Shown: positions 25,301-62,564, counted from the stretch's first letter. The stretch is DNA of 64,000 nt from Sorex araneus (GCF_027595985.1 NC_073302.1:406760503-406824502); one strand, 5' to 3'. A program made the numbers and translations. Notes: generated from the letters alone by a model not told the origin.

Positions 25301-26306
25301 GTGTACACGAGGTTCTCTCTTCATGTGTAGCATTGTTCAAGGGTGCAAGAGAACATACTTATCTCAGAGAGACTTACAGGCTCATATCAACCACCGCCAT
25401 ATGAGAGCTGGAAAACCTGTTTCGCGTCCTTCACTTGAAACTGTTCATCCTCCTATTGCCCCACCACCAACTGAAATCCCTGATCGTTTTATAATGCCGC
25501 CAGACAAGCACCATATGAGCCATATTCCACCAAAGCAGCACATCATGATGCCACCACCTCCTTTGCAGCATGTGCCACATGAGCACTATAATCAGCCACA
25601 TGAGGATATCCGTGCTCCTCCAGCAGAATTGTCTATGGCTCCACCTCCACCTCGTTCGGTCAGTCAGGAAACCTTTCGTATTTCAACAAGAAAACACAGC
25701 AATTTAATAACTGTCCCTATTCAGGATGACTCAAATTCAGGTGCTAGAGAACCACCACCTCCTGCCCCAGCACCTGCTCACCATCATCCTGAATATCAGG
25801 GTCAACCAGTGGTATCGCACCCGCATCATATTATGCCTCCACAGCAACATTATGCACCACCCCCACCACCACCTCCACCAATAAGCCATCCAATGCCACA
25901 TCCTCCCCAGGCTGCAGGTACGCCTCACTTGGTTTATAGCCAAGCACCACCTCCACCAATGACCTCTGCTCCACCACCAATAACCCCTCCCCCTGGACAT
26001 ATTATTGCCCAGATGCCACCTTATATGAACCATCCTCCTCCAGGACCTCCCCCACCTCAACATGCTGGTCCACCTGTAACTGCACCCCCTCCTCACCATT
26101 ATAATCCTAACTCTTTGCCCCAGTTCACTGAAGATCAAGGAACTTTGAGCCCTCCATTTACACAACCAGGGGGAATGAGTCCTGGTATATGGCCTGCACC
26201 AAGAGGGCCACCACCTCCACCACGAATGCAGGGTCCACCTTCTCAGACCCCACTTCCTGGACCACATCATCCAGATCAGACAAGATATAGACCATATTAC
26301 CAATGA
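10294..26306 (+). CDS. CBLL1: CBLL1 (Hakai) E3 ubiquitin ligase, complete gene in six coding exons
   Basis: The exons join in phase (13+168+101+84+74+1036 = 1476 bases) to give 491 residues plus stop, the human length, and the protein is nearly identical to human CBLL1. The C3HC4 RING uses C109, C112, C125, H127, C130, C133, C145 and C148. A C2H2-type finger follows (C166, C172, H185, H190); together they form the Hakai pTyr-binding (HYB) region. From about residue 200 to the end the protein is rich in proline, histidine and methionine and looks disordered. Known role of the family: ubiquitination of tyrosine-phosphorylated E-cadherin, and membership of the nuclear m6A writer complex with WTAP, VIRMA and ZC3H13. 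The start ATG has A at -3 and G at +4. All five introns have GT-AG ends. Substitutions relative to human as I remember it are few and conservative (for example near residues 35, 40, 76 and 80). Confidence 0.98.
11484..11517 (+). CDS. CBLL1: Possible alternative first coding exon of CBLL1
   Basis: An ATG at 11484 opens a frame encoding MKVVRDSKSHP plus one base, followed by a strong donor (CAG|GTAAGGA at 11518). The phase equals that of exon 1, so splicing to exon 2 would give MKVVRDSKSHPDNELQ. An in-frame stop lies upstream at 11403-11405, so the ATG is the first available start. This is sequence evidence only. Confidence 0.3.
11518..11985. other. CBLL1 intron 1, AT-rich, nothing further seen
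   Basis: Unique-looking sequence between the CpG island and an L1 fragment. Confidence 0.4.
11986..12655 (+). repeat. L1 3' fragment in CBLL1 intron 1, interrupted by a SINE
   Basis: GACACCTCTGTTCATTGACA, GTACACAATGGAATACTACA and the text after the SINE (CTTGATGGAACTGGAGGGCA) form the end of L1 ORF2 and 3' UTR. A T-rich run ends it. Confidence 0.8.
12161..12342 (-). repeat. SOR-type SINE nested in L1
   Basis: Close to consensus. Perfect TSDs (CAGTTTTCTGTAAC) lie at 12147-12160 and 12343-12356, inside the L1 text, so it is younger than that L1. Confidence 0.97.
13190..13362 (+). repeat. SOR-type SINE
   Basis: GGCACTTGCCTTGCATATGG, GCATCCCATGATTCCTGAGC and GAGCATCGATGGTAATGGCC; moderately diverged. 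Confidence 0.82.
13590..13747 (-). repeat. SOR-type SINE with internal deletion
   Basis: Close to consensus but lacks the segment between GGATGCCGG and GTCGGCCGCG. Short TSD (CGTTTTTAAA) on both sides. Confidence 0.92.
13758..13914 (-). repeat. Older SOR-type SINE in tandem
   Basis: GGGATTACTCCTGGCTCATT, GGATGCCAGGTTGGCCGCAT and ACCACCCTGGCCCC; diverged and shortened. Confidence 0.75.
13915..15205. other. CBLL1 intron 1, no clear feature
   Basis: AT-rich sequence; a faint SINE trace at about 14275-14310 (GTGGAGCATTTGCCTCGCAT). Confidence 0.35.
15208..15345 (+). repeat. Degraded SOR-type SINE
   Basis: GAGACTGGAGTGATAATGGG and GGTTGATCCCCAACACCACA. Confidence 0.65.
15750..15885 (+). repeat. 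Degraded SOR-type SINE
   Basis: AGGAGTTGGAGAGATAATAG, CTAGCACCTTATATGGTAAT and CAGGAATGACTCCTAAACAC. Confidence 0.7.
16165..16329 (-). repeat. SOR-type SINE, older
   Basis: CACAACTGGCAATGCTCAGG, GAAGACCTTATATGGTGCCC and CTACCATCTCTCAGGCCCC. It ends about 215 bases before CBLL1 exon 2. Confidence 0.78.
16544..16711 (+). CDS. CBLL1: CBLL1 coding exon 2
   Basis: The acceptor reads CCCCTAATGCAG and the donor is GTAATT. The exon completes the split Asp codon and encodes residues 5-60 (NELQGTNSSGSLGGLDV and onward), ending with the first base of codon 61. This N-terminal part is basic and has no catalytic motif. Confidence 0.96.
16972..17106 (-). repeat. Degraded SOR-type SINE
   Basis: GGGCCACCTGATGGTACATG and AGGGAACCATGCAGTGCTGG. 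Confidence 0.6.
17245..17372 (-). repeat. Degraded SOR-type SINE
   Basis: GGGCCACTCCTGGCAGTGCT and TGGGCTACCTCCCTGGCC. Confidence 0.6.
18003..18203 (+). repeat. Unclassified repeat, 3' end, copy 1
   Basis: It shares about 200 bases with 46165-46376: TTTTTTGATCATTTTCAGTG, GGCCTGCTATTGGGGCAGG and GAATGTAGTAAATCGTG. I do not recognise the family. Confidence 0.7.
18208..18275 (+). repeat. Short SINE fragment
   Basis: GGGTAGAATGGATACCTCAC and GATTCAATCCTGGCACC recall a tRNA-derived head. Confidence 0.45.
18823..18970 (+). repeat. SOR-type SINE, older
   Basis: GGGGGCTGGAGAGATAATAC, GCACTTACCTTGTACACAAC and GAGCACTGCCAGGTGCAACC. Confidence 0.78.
18971..20165. other. CBLL1 intron 2, repeat-poor stretch
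   Basis: No SINE or LINE recognised over about 1.2 kb; only AT-rich sequence before exon 3. Confidence 0.4.
20166..20266 (+). CDS. CBLL1: CBLL1 coding exon 3
   Basis: The acceptor follows a run of T and C (TTTTTCCCCCAG) and the donor is GTATAA. It encodes residues 61-94, an acidic stretch followed by the GHLFWDFQ motif just before the RING, and ends in phase 0. Confidence 0.96.
20670..20753 (+). CDS. CBLL1: CBLL1 coding exon 4 (first half of RING)
   Basis: Acceptor TTTCAACAG, donor GTAAGT. It encodes residues 95-122, including C109 and C112, the first zinc-ligand pair of the RING finger. Phase 0 at both ends. Confidence 0.97.
21185..21355 (-). repeat. SOR-type SINE
   Basis: GGGGCCACACTTGGCAATAC, GGAACCATACGGGGTGCCAG and CTATTGCTCTGGCTCC. 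Confidence 0.82.
21570..21715 (-). repeat. Degraded SOR-type SINE
   Basis: GTACCTGGCGATGATCAGAT and GAGATCATATGTAGTACCAG. Confidence 0.65.
21755..21900 (+). repeat. Degraded SOR-type SINE
   Basis: GCATTTGCCTTGCATGTGAT and GGTCCCCTGAGCAAATGGCC. Confidence 0.68.
22567..22640 (+). CDS. CBLL1: CBLL1 coding exon 5 (second half of RING)
   Basis: The acceptor is TGTTCACAG and the donor is GG|GTAAGA. It encodes residues 123-146 and two bases of codon 147, with RING ligands C125, H127, C130, C133 and C145. A SINE with a long T-tract has inserted just after the donor (22655-22845); the donor itself is intact. Confidence 0.97.
22655..22845 (-). repeat. SOR-type SINE beside CBLL1 exon 5 donor
   Basis: Full-length copy close to consensus. 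Perfect TSDs (AAGATCATTATG) lie at 22643-22654 and 22846-22857. The first TSD covers intron positions +3 to +14, and a tract of more than 20 T follows from +16. Confidence 0.97.
22999..23080 (-). repeat. ID-like monomeric tRNA SINE
   Basis: On the minus strand GCTGGGAGTGTGGTTTAGTG and GGTCCCGGTTTGATCC form A and B boxes without the SOR body. Confidence 0.5.
23142..23300 (+). repeat. SOR-type SINE
   Basis: GTGTAGTGGGTAGGGCACTT, CATGCAGCCGACCTGGTTTG and GAGTATTTCCAGGCATGCTG. A C-rich run follows. Confidence 0.82.
23345..24325. other. CBLL1 intron 5, no feature recognised
   Basis: AT-rich, with only a faint SINE-like trace near 24085. Confidence 0.35.
24330..24496 (-). repeat. SOR-type SINE
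   Basis: GGCCATACACAGTGGTGCTC, GGACCATATGGGATGTCAGG and GACTATCACTGTGGCCCC. Confidence 0.85.
25271..26306 (+). CDS. CBLL1: CBLL1 terminal coding exon 6
   Basis: The acceptor is CTTAATTTAG. It encodes the last RING cysteine C148, the C2H2-type finger (C166, C172, H185, H190) and the whole Pro/His/Met-rich tail, ending in ...YRPYYQ and TGA at 26304-26306. The 1036-base exon holds about 70% of the protein. Confidence 0.98.
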
Positions 26307-26794
26307 TAATAGTATTTTGAACTGAAGATATGTTAAGGGGAAGAACTTGTGTATAGTCAATCTTTTAAGCTTTGACTGGGGAAGGAAAAAAGCACCCTTA
26401 CTGAGGTAACTGTAAAACACATAGGGTCTTGTCTCTTAAAAATGGTTTTAAATCTTCACTTTAGAATTGATTTTGAGTACTATACATAGTGCAGAGAAGT
26501 GACTCACTTGAGCACAGCTATATTTTAACAACTTTATTCCCCTAATGTGGTAAAATGACCCAGAGGCAACCATTTGTAAAAAAAAAAATTTTTTTTTGAA
26601 GAAAAATCTCATTGTTCCAGTTTCCAAAGTATCATTTTTGTTAAACCCAATGTTTAGTTTTTCTTGTGATAATTTTGTTAACCTGTGTAAAAGGATTAAA
26701 TTTCAGTATGGTTGTACAAATGCTATTTTTATGTGAATTTAAGTGCAGCCACTGTTTTTTAAAACATGTTTTACCACTAATTTCCCAAAGTTAC

Positions 26795-26800
26795 AATAAA
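26795..26800 (+). terminator. CBLL1: Candidate proximal CBLL1 polyadenylation signal
   Basis: A canonical AATAAA lies 488 bases after the stop codon. A short-UTR transcript would end 10-30 bases downstream. Confidence 0.45.
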
Positions 26801-29792
26801 ACCCTAAAAGTAAAAATCTGTTAGATTTTACTGTAAGGCAGACTGTTAAATGGTAGAGAATTTTTTCACATTTTAGGCACTGAAATTTTGAGGTATATTA
26901 AGCATATAATGCACTTCACTTGGATGCCTTTATACATAGGCAGCCTCAGGAGCACCAAAATACATTGGAATTCCGGTACTAAGACACTTATGTTTGTAAT
27001 GTTAAAGGTATTACTAATTATTTGGAAGATGTGGCCAAAGTATTTGACTCTACAGTCTCCAAGCTTTTGGGAAGTACTGTTACTAATTAATGCTTTTTTT
27101 ACTGAATGGATAGCATTTCCTGATGCACCACACTTATTAATCATAAATAACATTTTATTAGAACAATTTGGTGTTATACATGAAGTGTGCTCTACTTCGC
27201 TCGTTGTATTAAGCTTAAGTAGACTGTGGAATTCTTCATTTCATAGTAGAGTTTGATCCTGTACTTGTTTTTTGCTTATTGGCCGTTATCTTTAAAAATT
27301 CTAATTATTTCTCATTCCTTTTATTGGTTAAGAAGTCTAAAACTTGGATTATTTTAACATGGAGTCAACAGTGAAGATTATCAGATATTTTAAATTGAAG
27401 AAGAGAAGTATAATGACTAAATTGTGAATTTCAGTGCTTTGTAAGGTGCCTTTAGAGTCAGCTTTTGCATTATAGGGGCTTGTTACTGTCCAACTAAGAT
27501 GACCACTTACAGTTTATACAGAACTCATGTATAAATTAATATTTGGGGGATATTATTATATATCCTTTGAATAAACCCCTGTGAAGTATTTCCTCTCCTC
27601 TAAAATGGTGCATAATATAAACATGAAGTGTGTAGTATGCAGATATCATTTATGAAATAGTTTGTAGTGTATAAATTTATAATACTTCTTTTTAACAAAG
27701 GTTTAACAGATTGCTAATTCACCATTTTATTCTGTTAGGTACAGGCAGAACAGTTTATCATCTTAGATAATGACATACAGAGTCATCTATGAACTTAAGA
27801 GTTGAAGTTAGAAATGGCCATTTCTCCCTTCACAGCCAAAAGCAACTGACACATCTTTTTTAAAGTTTTGGTTTTTTCTCACACCTAGCAGTTTAAGTAA
27901 TGCAATACTTCTAGTGAGAAATTCTTGTATTAGAGCATGGGAGTGAAATAGTGTGAAATATTGGTGATGAGTGCTTCTATCATATTACTGTAGGTACTTG
28001 GACTGGTGCAAACTTGATTCCCTTTCACGCCCTTTTAAGGAGCTGTTAAAATATTACTGTTGAAAATTCAATACCATTCTTTCGTATAATTAAAAAAAAT
28101 AGCCAAATTTACTTTTGAGCTTGTAAACACTGAAGAGCTCTCCTTCTTTTTGTTTTTTGTTTTTTTCTTAACTGAAACTCACTATAGTTGAAGGTTATGT
28201 GACACCACTTAGCCTATATATTGGACAAAAAGAAAAATCATGGTAAAATTCCACATGTAAAGAATTTTTAGGCTTTTTAAAAAATGACTTATTTTTGGTT
28301 AGGTTTAAGAAATAACAAAGGAAGGCAGATCAGTTATTGTGTTGTAGCAGATAAACTTTAAATGGTGTTAGACTTGAATTCATCCAGTTATTATTTGAAT
28401 GCGGGTGGGTGGGTAGAAGATTACAGAATTACTGTTAGTGTTTCTTTCCTTAAGGAAAAAAGATGTGAATCCCAGCCTTTTTTCAGGGAAGCCTTTGAAG
28501 CTATGATGGACTTAAGTCTAAATTAAATGTATGTATGTTTCATTATATTGCTCTTAAGACTACTGAGGTGGCAGTTTAATTCTTAAAAACAATAAAATGG
28601 AAGCATAAATACTATTTTTGCCTAAATGAATTTTTACCTAGCCGTGACATATTTGGGAGAATGTAGGATGTTCATATTTATGTTAATTCAACCTTTACAG
28701 TAAAATTAGATACTTTTTAAAAGATTATAATTAGAAGTTGCATATATTTCTTTAGTGGCATGCTTGTTCAGCGTATAGTACAAAAGTTTGCAGATACCAT
28801 AAAATGATGTTATATAAGTTTTGCCCTGTAAAAACCACTTTCTCAAAATTATTTCTCAAAATTATGTAAATACTGATAAATATCACTAAAATAATGGACA
28901 AGGTAGTTGAACTTTGTTATAGTCATTTTCAAGAGGATACTAGAAGAGGATCTTTAAAACACCTTTTTGGAAAAAAGCCATATGGTCCTGTCTCATAAAA
29001 TTTTTGATAAAGACCTACATTATAAGTGCATGGCAACAGGTCACAAGTACCTCCAACAAAAATAGTTTTTATTCTTAAGTCAGCCATCAAATTATTATAC
29101 TTTGCTTTTTGACATAACTATGCTCTAACATAACTATCATCTGATGAGTGGACTTAATTTGCTTCACAGGTTTGTAACTAATCTGTTAAATTGTATCCTA
29201 GAAACAAAGAGGGTATTTAATATATGCATGATCAAATAAAACAGTATTTGATCTATTAGGCTTAAAGGGGAGAGAGAGTTAAGTCAACTAAAATATTTGG
29301 TAGTGCTACTAATAAAAGCATTTGTTTTTCAAACTTTTTGTTTTGGTTCATAACTCTTCAGTATTACATCTTTACGGAGTTCTGGGTGTCGGGTTGGGGG
29401 AGAGTGCTAGTAATTGCTAAACCCAGCATTTTAGTGTTATTTCCCTATCTTTAAGAAGTTCTTTGTAGGCCTTATAAAATCAAGATTGAATTGAATAAAG
29501 TCACTGATCTAGCTCTCACACTTGAGCAGCAAAGACCCTATCTTTTTAAAAAGCTGGCATTTTAAAATGTGAATTTATGCTTTGACCTAAGAATCACATT
29601 TGTATTCTAATTTGATAGCATTTAGCATTCAGATTGCAGTAACTCCATTTTCTGCTTTTGTCTTTAAAATTATTTTCCTTTTGCCTTCAGATTGAAGTTT
29701 TCTTCCTAAGTTCTACTTAACAAAATCTTTGTTATTTTTCATTTTAAAATTTCTACTCATTTCAGAGTCTTTGGAAACAATGTACTATTGCA

Positions 29793-29798
29793 AATAAA
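29793..29798 (+). terminator. CBLL1: Candidate distal CBLL1 polyadenylation signal
   Basis: This is the last AATAAA before repeat-bearing intergenic DNA resumes. It is the natural candidate for the long 3' UTR form; AATAAA at 29494 is an alternative. Confidence 0.4.
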
Positions 29799-29849
29799 GA
29801 TAAAAAATTCCCCTTGACCACTATTGCAATTAACAGTTTCTTTCCAGGG

Positions 29850-29950
29850 GATGGAGACATAATTTAAGGTTTAGGCACATGATGCTGACCCAATTTTGAT
29901 CCCAGCAGCCTCACTTGGTCTTCAGAGCATCAGAGCTGCAGCTCTGGAAC
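29850..29950 (+). repeat. Degraded SINE, 5' part
   Basis: AGGGGATGGAGACATAATTT and CAATTTTGATCCCAGCAGCC. It marks the return of repeats after the CBLL1 3' UTR. Confidence 0.5.
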
Positions 29951-30489
29951 CACCCTCCTACCCCCAGCACCACTGGTATCCCTGGAGCGCCCCAATACCT
30001 TTCCAGTACCACCCATTTACACCCTTCAGTGTCAGTGATCTCCAGGATGGGCTCCCTAAGTACCACTCGGGAGGTCTGCACCTGTCCCCTGCAAAGGCAT
30101 CCAGTTTCCTTCCAGAGATAAGTACTACTTATAACATTGGTCTTATGTCTAAGTTAACAGAACTGACAACTAAGCTGTCTTTCTGTTCTAGTTAAACATT
30201 TATTAAACCATGGTAAATATATTTCATGACCTATACTCAGTATATACTGATCATGTACCATTGACATTTATGTCGAGAAACCATGAAAGAGGTGGGTTGT
30301 ATATTAGGTCTTTAGAGACACAATATATTGAATTTCATTAGGAATGTAAGATTCTTTGGAGTAAAGTAAAAGGAATAATTGGGCCATGGTATTCTCAGAT
30401 CAAACAATGGTCAAGGTAGAACTTAACATTTGATGACATTTGAGTTGGTTATGTAGATAACTTGGGGCAGAACCTTAACAGCTAGAGGA

Positions 30490-30880
30490 TATAGTCACCA
30501 TTCCATTTTATTTTTATTATTGATTCACCTTGAGGTACAGTAGCTAAGCTTTCATGTTTGAGTTTCGATCATACAGTCACCCAACAACCCTCTCTTCACC
30601 AGTGCACATTATCCAAAACCAAAATCCCCAGCATCCCCCACTCCCATTCCACATTTCCCCCTGCCTGTGTGGCAGACAACTTGTACAATGCTCTCTCTAC
30701 TTTAGTTACCTTCGATATTTTGAGACCAGTCCTACCACCACTCATATCTGTCAAAAAGGCAATGCTAGACCATGTGTTTTGTATTGTTTTGGATTTAGCA
30801 TCTATTTTAAAGGGACATATTTTGAGGGACAGCAGGATAAGTAGAATGAGGTGAATAAAAGGCACAGTGGTGATAACAAA
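30490..30880 (-). repeat. L1-type 3' tail, older subfamily
   Basis: On the minus strand it reads TGTCTGCCACACAGGCAGGG, then AATGTGCACTGGTGAAGAGA, and ends in an A-rich run. It shares the first of these with the element at 53561-54261. Confidence 0.6.
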
Positions 30881-30949
30881 AATTTTAACTATTAAAGGTT
30901 AAGGAGGCTGGGAAAGACTAGCCAGAGGTTCTGTTTTGGGACGGGGGGG

Positions 30950-31130
30950 GGGGGCACTATTGGGTCACACCCAGTCAGGGACTCTAGTGTTTAAAAGTGA
31001 TCTCTGGCAGCACCACATATTGGTGTAGGGGATTTGAATGGCGATTGGGTGAGGTGGGGATTTGACTTGAGGACAAGCAGGATGCAGGTAAGTGCCTTCA
31101 CCTCTGCTGTCTCAGCCTCTGCCAGAGCTT
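30950..31130 (-). repeat. Degraded SOR-type SINE
   Basis: TTGGGTCACACCCAGTCAGG, GGGGATTTGAATGGCGATTG and CTCTGCTGTCTCAGCCTC. Confidence 0.65.
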
Positions 31131-31335
31131 GTTTTGATAACTTATGCTAGAAATGGTGGCAGCATTGTAGTCGTCAAAAAGTGGGTGATTTGTGAAGCTT
31201 GCATGTTTTATATAGATATGAAATACATAAATTGAGCACCTGTTGTTAAATAGTAAATATGGGTACTAATTATGAACAGAAATGATAACTCCTCTAGGAA
31301 TTTAATCCTAGCTTATCTAGGAATTGTTAGTATTT

Positions 31336-32133
31336 TTTTTTATTTTTTTTTTAAATTTATTTTTAATTAGAGAATCACCGTGAGGGTACAGTTACAGATT
31401 TATACACTTTTGTGCTTATACTTCCCTCATACAAAGTTTGGAACCCATCCCTTCACCAGTGCCCATTCTCCACCACCCGTAAACCCAGTGTCCCTCCCAC
31501 CCTCCCCAATCCCATCTCCCCCCCCACCCCACCCTGCCACTGTGGCAAGGCATTCCCTTCTGTTTTCTCTCTCTAATTAGCTGTTGTGGTTTGCAATAAA
31601 GGTGTTGAGTGGCCGCTGTGCTCAGTCTCTAGCCCTCATTCAGCCCGCAACTCCCTTCCCCCACATGGCCTTCGACTACAATGTAGTTGGTGATCGCTTC
31701 TCTGAGTTGCCCTTTCCCCGGAACGTGAGGCCAGCCTCGAAGCCATGGAGTCAACCTCCTGGTACTTATTTCTACAGTTCTTGGGTGTTAGTCTCCCACT
31801 CTGTTATTCTATATACCATAGATGAGTGCAATCTTTCTATGTCTGTCTCTCTCTTTCTGACTCATTTCACTCAGCATGAAACTTTTCATGCCCATCCACT
31901 TGACTACAAAATTCTTGACCTCCTTTTTTCTAACAGCTGCATAGTATTCCATTGTATAGATGTACCAAAGTTTCCTCAACCAGTCATCCGTTCTGGGGCA
32001 TTCGGGTTTTTTCCAGATTCTGGCTATTGTAAACAGTGCTGCGATGAACATACATGTGCAGATGTTGTTTCGATTGTACTTTTTTGCCTCTCTGGGATAT
32101 ATTCCCAGCAGTGGTATTGCTGGGTCAAATGGG
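31336..32133 (-). repeat. 5'-truncated L1 with intact target-site duplication
   Basis: About 0.8 kb. A T-rich run (minus-strand poly-A) is followed by 3' UTR (CACCAGTGCCCATTCTCCAC) and the end of ORF2. On the minus strand 31809-32051 is open and encodes L1 ORF2 C-terminal text such as TDDWLRKLWYIYTMEYYAAV. The 17-base TSD AGGAATTGTTAGTATTT is perfect at 31319-31335 and 32134-32150, so insertion was fairly recent. Confidence 0.95.
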
Positions 32134-32150
32134 AGGAATTGTTAGTATTT

Positions 32151-32815
32151 AACAAAATACACAAGCAACCATAATGAGATTGAAGTGCTATTTTAATTCT
32201 GAATATTGTATTTCCTGATAGCTTTTCTGGGTCCATTTACTTGCACAATGCTAAATTAATGACTTACCAGGTCTATAGAATTTGTCTGTATTCATAAATT
32301 CAGTTCTACCTTGAGTTAGCTGAGACTTGATACAGATTTGTTTCTTTCAGATGGTAAAGTTTCCTATGGATAGGAGCCCAGCTCTGTAGTTGACCTACTT
32401 GGACTAAATTCTGGCTTTCCTACCAGCAACAGTATAACTTTGATTCATTTCTTATCCTCTTTGATCCTCGATTTACTTTTTAAGAATAGCAATAAATACA
32501 GTATAAACCTTAGGTTTTTAAATAAACTCAATTGATTCTAGATAAAATTTAAATGTAGAATCAGTAGAATTTCCAGACAGATTTTTCAACCTGAGAAATC
32601 TATTGTAATTACTTGAGGTGGTGTTAGCCGAGCAGGTTAGAGTATCAGTAGATCTGTTTTGATATGGAGGTACCAAATGAAGATAGCAAGAAAATGCATA
32701 AAATATTCCCCTTTGGTTTTGTATACGCAGTGTAAGATCAGCCTTGCAATTTCTAAGTATTAGGTTACAGTATTTAGACAAGGGTATATACCAAATGCTT
32801 AATAATTAGAAGATG
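32151..32815. other. Intergenic, no feature seen
   Basis: AT-rich sequence between the L1 and the next SINE. Confidence 0.35.
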
Positions 32816-32942
32816 ATTTTTTTGTTTTGGGGTCACACCTGATGATGCTCAGGGCTTACTCCTCGCTCTGTGCTTACGGATCACTCCTTTGGGGTCAAAC
32901 CCCAAAGGCTCACCCTAACTGCTGTACTGTTGCTCCAGCCCT
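32816..32942 (-). repeat. SOR-type SINE with internal loss
   Basis: GGGGTCACACCTGATGATGC and CTGTACTGTTGCTCCAGCCC. The middle has a short palindrome, TTTGGGGTCAAACCCCAAA. Confidence 0.78.
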
Positions 32943-33947
32943 AAGAAGATGATTTTAAAGACAAATTTCTCTGCAAGTATTGGCTCCAGTCTGTCTTAAT
33001 TTCAGTAGTCTGTTAGTTGCATTGTTGCATATGATCTCTTTTTTTTTTGGTCTTGCTCTGGTTTATAAAAGTTTTATTTTTATCTTACACCACAGTCGTT
33101 TGGCCTCTGCCTAGCGCAAGGTTTGGATTCTTGTAACACTCAGTATCTAGTATTTGCTCTGAGGCAGATAGATTCCCATTCCCATGTATTTCCCTTCCCA
33201 AGCATATCCAATTTATGGTCTAAGAGGAAACCTCTCCAGGAATGAGGATATGTGAACCTCTCAAGATGTAAATTTGAATGGATTGTAATGGGGCTCAAGA
33301 ATTGGAGTATTTGTTCCAGCTTGTTCTTTTGGTTGACAGACTATAGAGTGCACCTTTATATAGTGGATGCAGACATTAGTGACAATTCTATATGAAGATT
33401 TTTACCTCACTCCCAAACCGATTTTAGTTTTGACTCCCATCCCTCTACAGAAGAACTCTTTAATTCAAATTCACAGGGTATCATAAAGTGACTGAATCAA
33501 AAAGTTAAGAAACATTGCTAAAAAGAATTAAAAAAATAATGTTAAAGTCTAGTTTTTATTTAAGAATGCCTTATAGACCTTTGTTATACCTTCCTGTACC
33601 TGGTTGTATGTCCAAAGCCTTCTTAGTAAAGACACATTAGTCAAGTATGTGTGGGCACTTTGACGTGTATTAGAGGAGAGTTCTAAAATGATTCACATTG
33701 GCAATGGGGTCTGATGTTTAATAGAGAGCATGGAATCTTTTTCTGTTCAATTTCTAATGATTTCATAAACATAAAATTGCATGAAGTCATGCCAGTGAAA
33801 TCAGAAGCATTCATTTTTTTATTTCCCTTCCAGTAAGACCAGGTAGAATTAGCTTAGTTTTTATCTTCCTGGTTTTTTATTTTGTGTTTTCCATTAGTTT
33901 ATACTATTCTCATATTTAGAGGTGTAAAAAAAGTAAGGATGTGACTC
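32943..33947. other. Intergenic, no feature recognised
   Basis: About 1 kb of unique-looking AT-rich sequence. Confidence 0.35.
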
Positions 33948-33961
33948 AAAAGTCACAGTTA

Positions 33962-34130
33962 GGGGCCGGAGTGATAGCACAGCAGGTAAGGCGTTTGCCT
34001 TGCATGCGGCCGACCCGGGTTTGATCCCCGGCATCCCATATGGTCCCCCAAGCATTGCCAGGAGCAATTCCTGAGTGCAAAGCCAGGAGTAACTCCTGAG
34101 CATCACTGGGTGTGACCCAAAAAGAAAAAA
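33962..34130 (+). repeat. SOR-type SINE, full length, young
   Basis: Close to consensus. Perfect TSDs (AAAAGTCACAGTTA) at 33948-33961 and 34131-34144. Confidence 0.97.
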
Positions 34131-34209
34131 AAAAGTCACAGTTACAAATATGACATTAGAAGTATGTCTAAATCTGGATAGAAAATCGGGGGCTTTAAAA
34201 AGATTGATG

Positions 34210-34368
34210 GGGCCAGAACGATAGTCCAGTGGCTGGGACACTTTCCTTGTATGTGGTTGAGTTGGGTTCATTTTCCCCTGCAGTCCATATTGTCCCCTGA
34301 GCACCATCAGGAGTGATCCCTACGTGTAGAGTAAGCCCCGAGCACTGCTGGGTATGGCCCCAAAACAA
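34210..34368 (+). repeat. SOR-type SINE, older
   Basis: GGGGCCAGAACGATAGTCCA, GAGCACCATCAGGAGTGATC and GCTGGGTATGGCCCCAAAAC. Confidence 0.82.
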
Positions 34369-34560
34369 AAGACACAGATAATGTTACTGTTATATGATTT
34401 TATGATTATAGTAGTAGTCATAAAATCTTGGAAAAGAAGACTTGTTGCCCAGGCTATTAGTTTGATGTTTTCAGCCATATCATTCACTGTACAGGGGACC
34501 CAAATGAGTTTGTTTCACTAAGCTTGTTTTTAAGGACAAGTTCAACTGTATGTTTGATCT

Positions 34561-34566
34561 TTTAAT
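34561..34566 (-). terminator. SLC26A3: Candidate SLC26A3 polyadenylation signal
   Basis: Read on the minus strand this is ATTAAA, about 350 bases after the stop codon. That would give a 3' UTR of roughly 370-380 bases. It is only one of the possible signals; a 3'-end read would decide. Confidence 0.3.
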
Positions 34567-34917
34567 GGAGATGTATAGCATGAACTATAAATTATGAAAT
34601 TTAAAGCAGATGTAGATGCACTACAAAACATGCACAAAGGTAGTGGCTTGGATGGAAATCTGTAAGTACTATAAAAATACATATAAATTTTTTCTTTTGG
34701 TAGATCCATCAGGTATAAAATTGAGAGTATACACAATTTTGTACTAGATATGCAAAAAATATACAGTATTAGAACAATCTTGTTCCAAAGTCTGAAACAT
34801 AAATCTGCCAAAAATAATCTTCATACAATGTATGAACTTAGCAATAACTTTCCTGATATAAATTTGTTCTTCATGTGACAATCAGATTGACAAGGACCGC
34901 TCTGAATCATATTTTTA
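34567..34917 (-). other. SLC26A3: Probable SLC26A3 3' UTR
   Basis: An AT-rich, repeat-free stretch of about 350 bases lies between the stop codon and the candidate ATTAAA. SINEs resume below 34370. Confidence 0.45.
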
Positions 34918-62320
<27,403 letters not shown>

Positions 62321-62564
62321 CTGTAATAATAAAAACAAATCTCACCCACATTCTCTGTTAATGTATGATCTGGATACAAAGCAATTATTTCCAAATAATT
62401 ATTACAACAAAAAGATTGACAGTAATTCCCAATTCTGCACATGTCAATTGGGAAAGTGTAATTATAGAGATAAGCATGGAGAGGAGAGAAGGGCAGGCTG
62501 GTACAGCACAGGCACCATGCTGGTTTAGGGAGGCTTTGGGGATTTTTCTGTGCATCTTATTAAG

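Larger units (their letters stand above)
26307..29800 (+). other. CBLL1: Probable CBLL1 3' UTR, AT-rich and free of SINEs
   Basis: About 3.5 kb follows the stop codon without any recognisable SINE or LINE, although SINEs occur about once per kilobase elsewhere. AATAAA hexamers occur at 26795, 27570, 28591, 29235, 29494 and 29793. The last lies just before a degraded SINE at about 29850. Which signals are used cannot be told from sequence; the extent is an inference from repeat exclusion and the hexamers. Confidence 0.6.

Noticed and set aside
25737-26420. Open minus-strand frame of 227 codons
   Set aside because: It is the complement of the proline-rich last exon of CBLL1; the Trp/Arg-rich translation reflects CCA/CCT codons read backwards.
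31809-32051. 80-codon minus-strand frame with recognisable protein similarity
   Set aside because: It is the C-terminal end of L1 ORF2 in a 5'-truncated copy, not a host gene.
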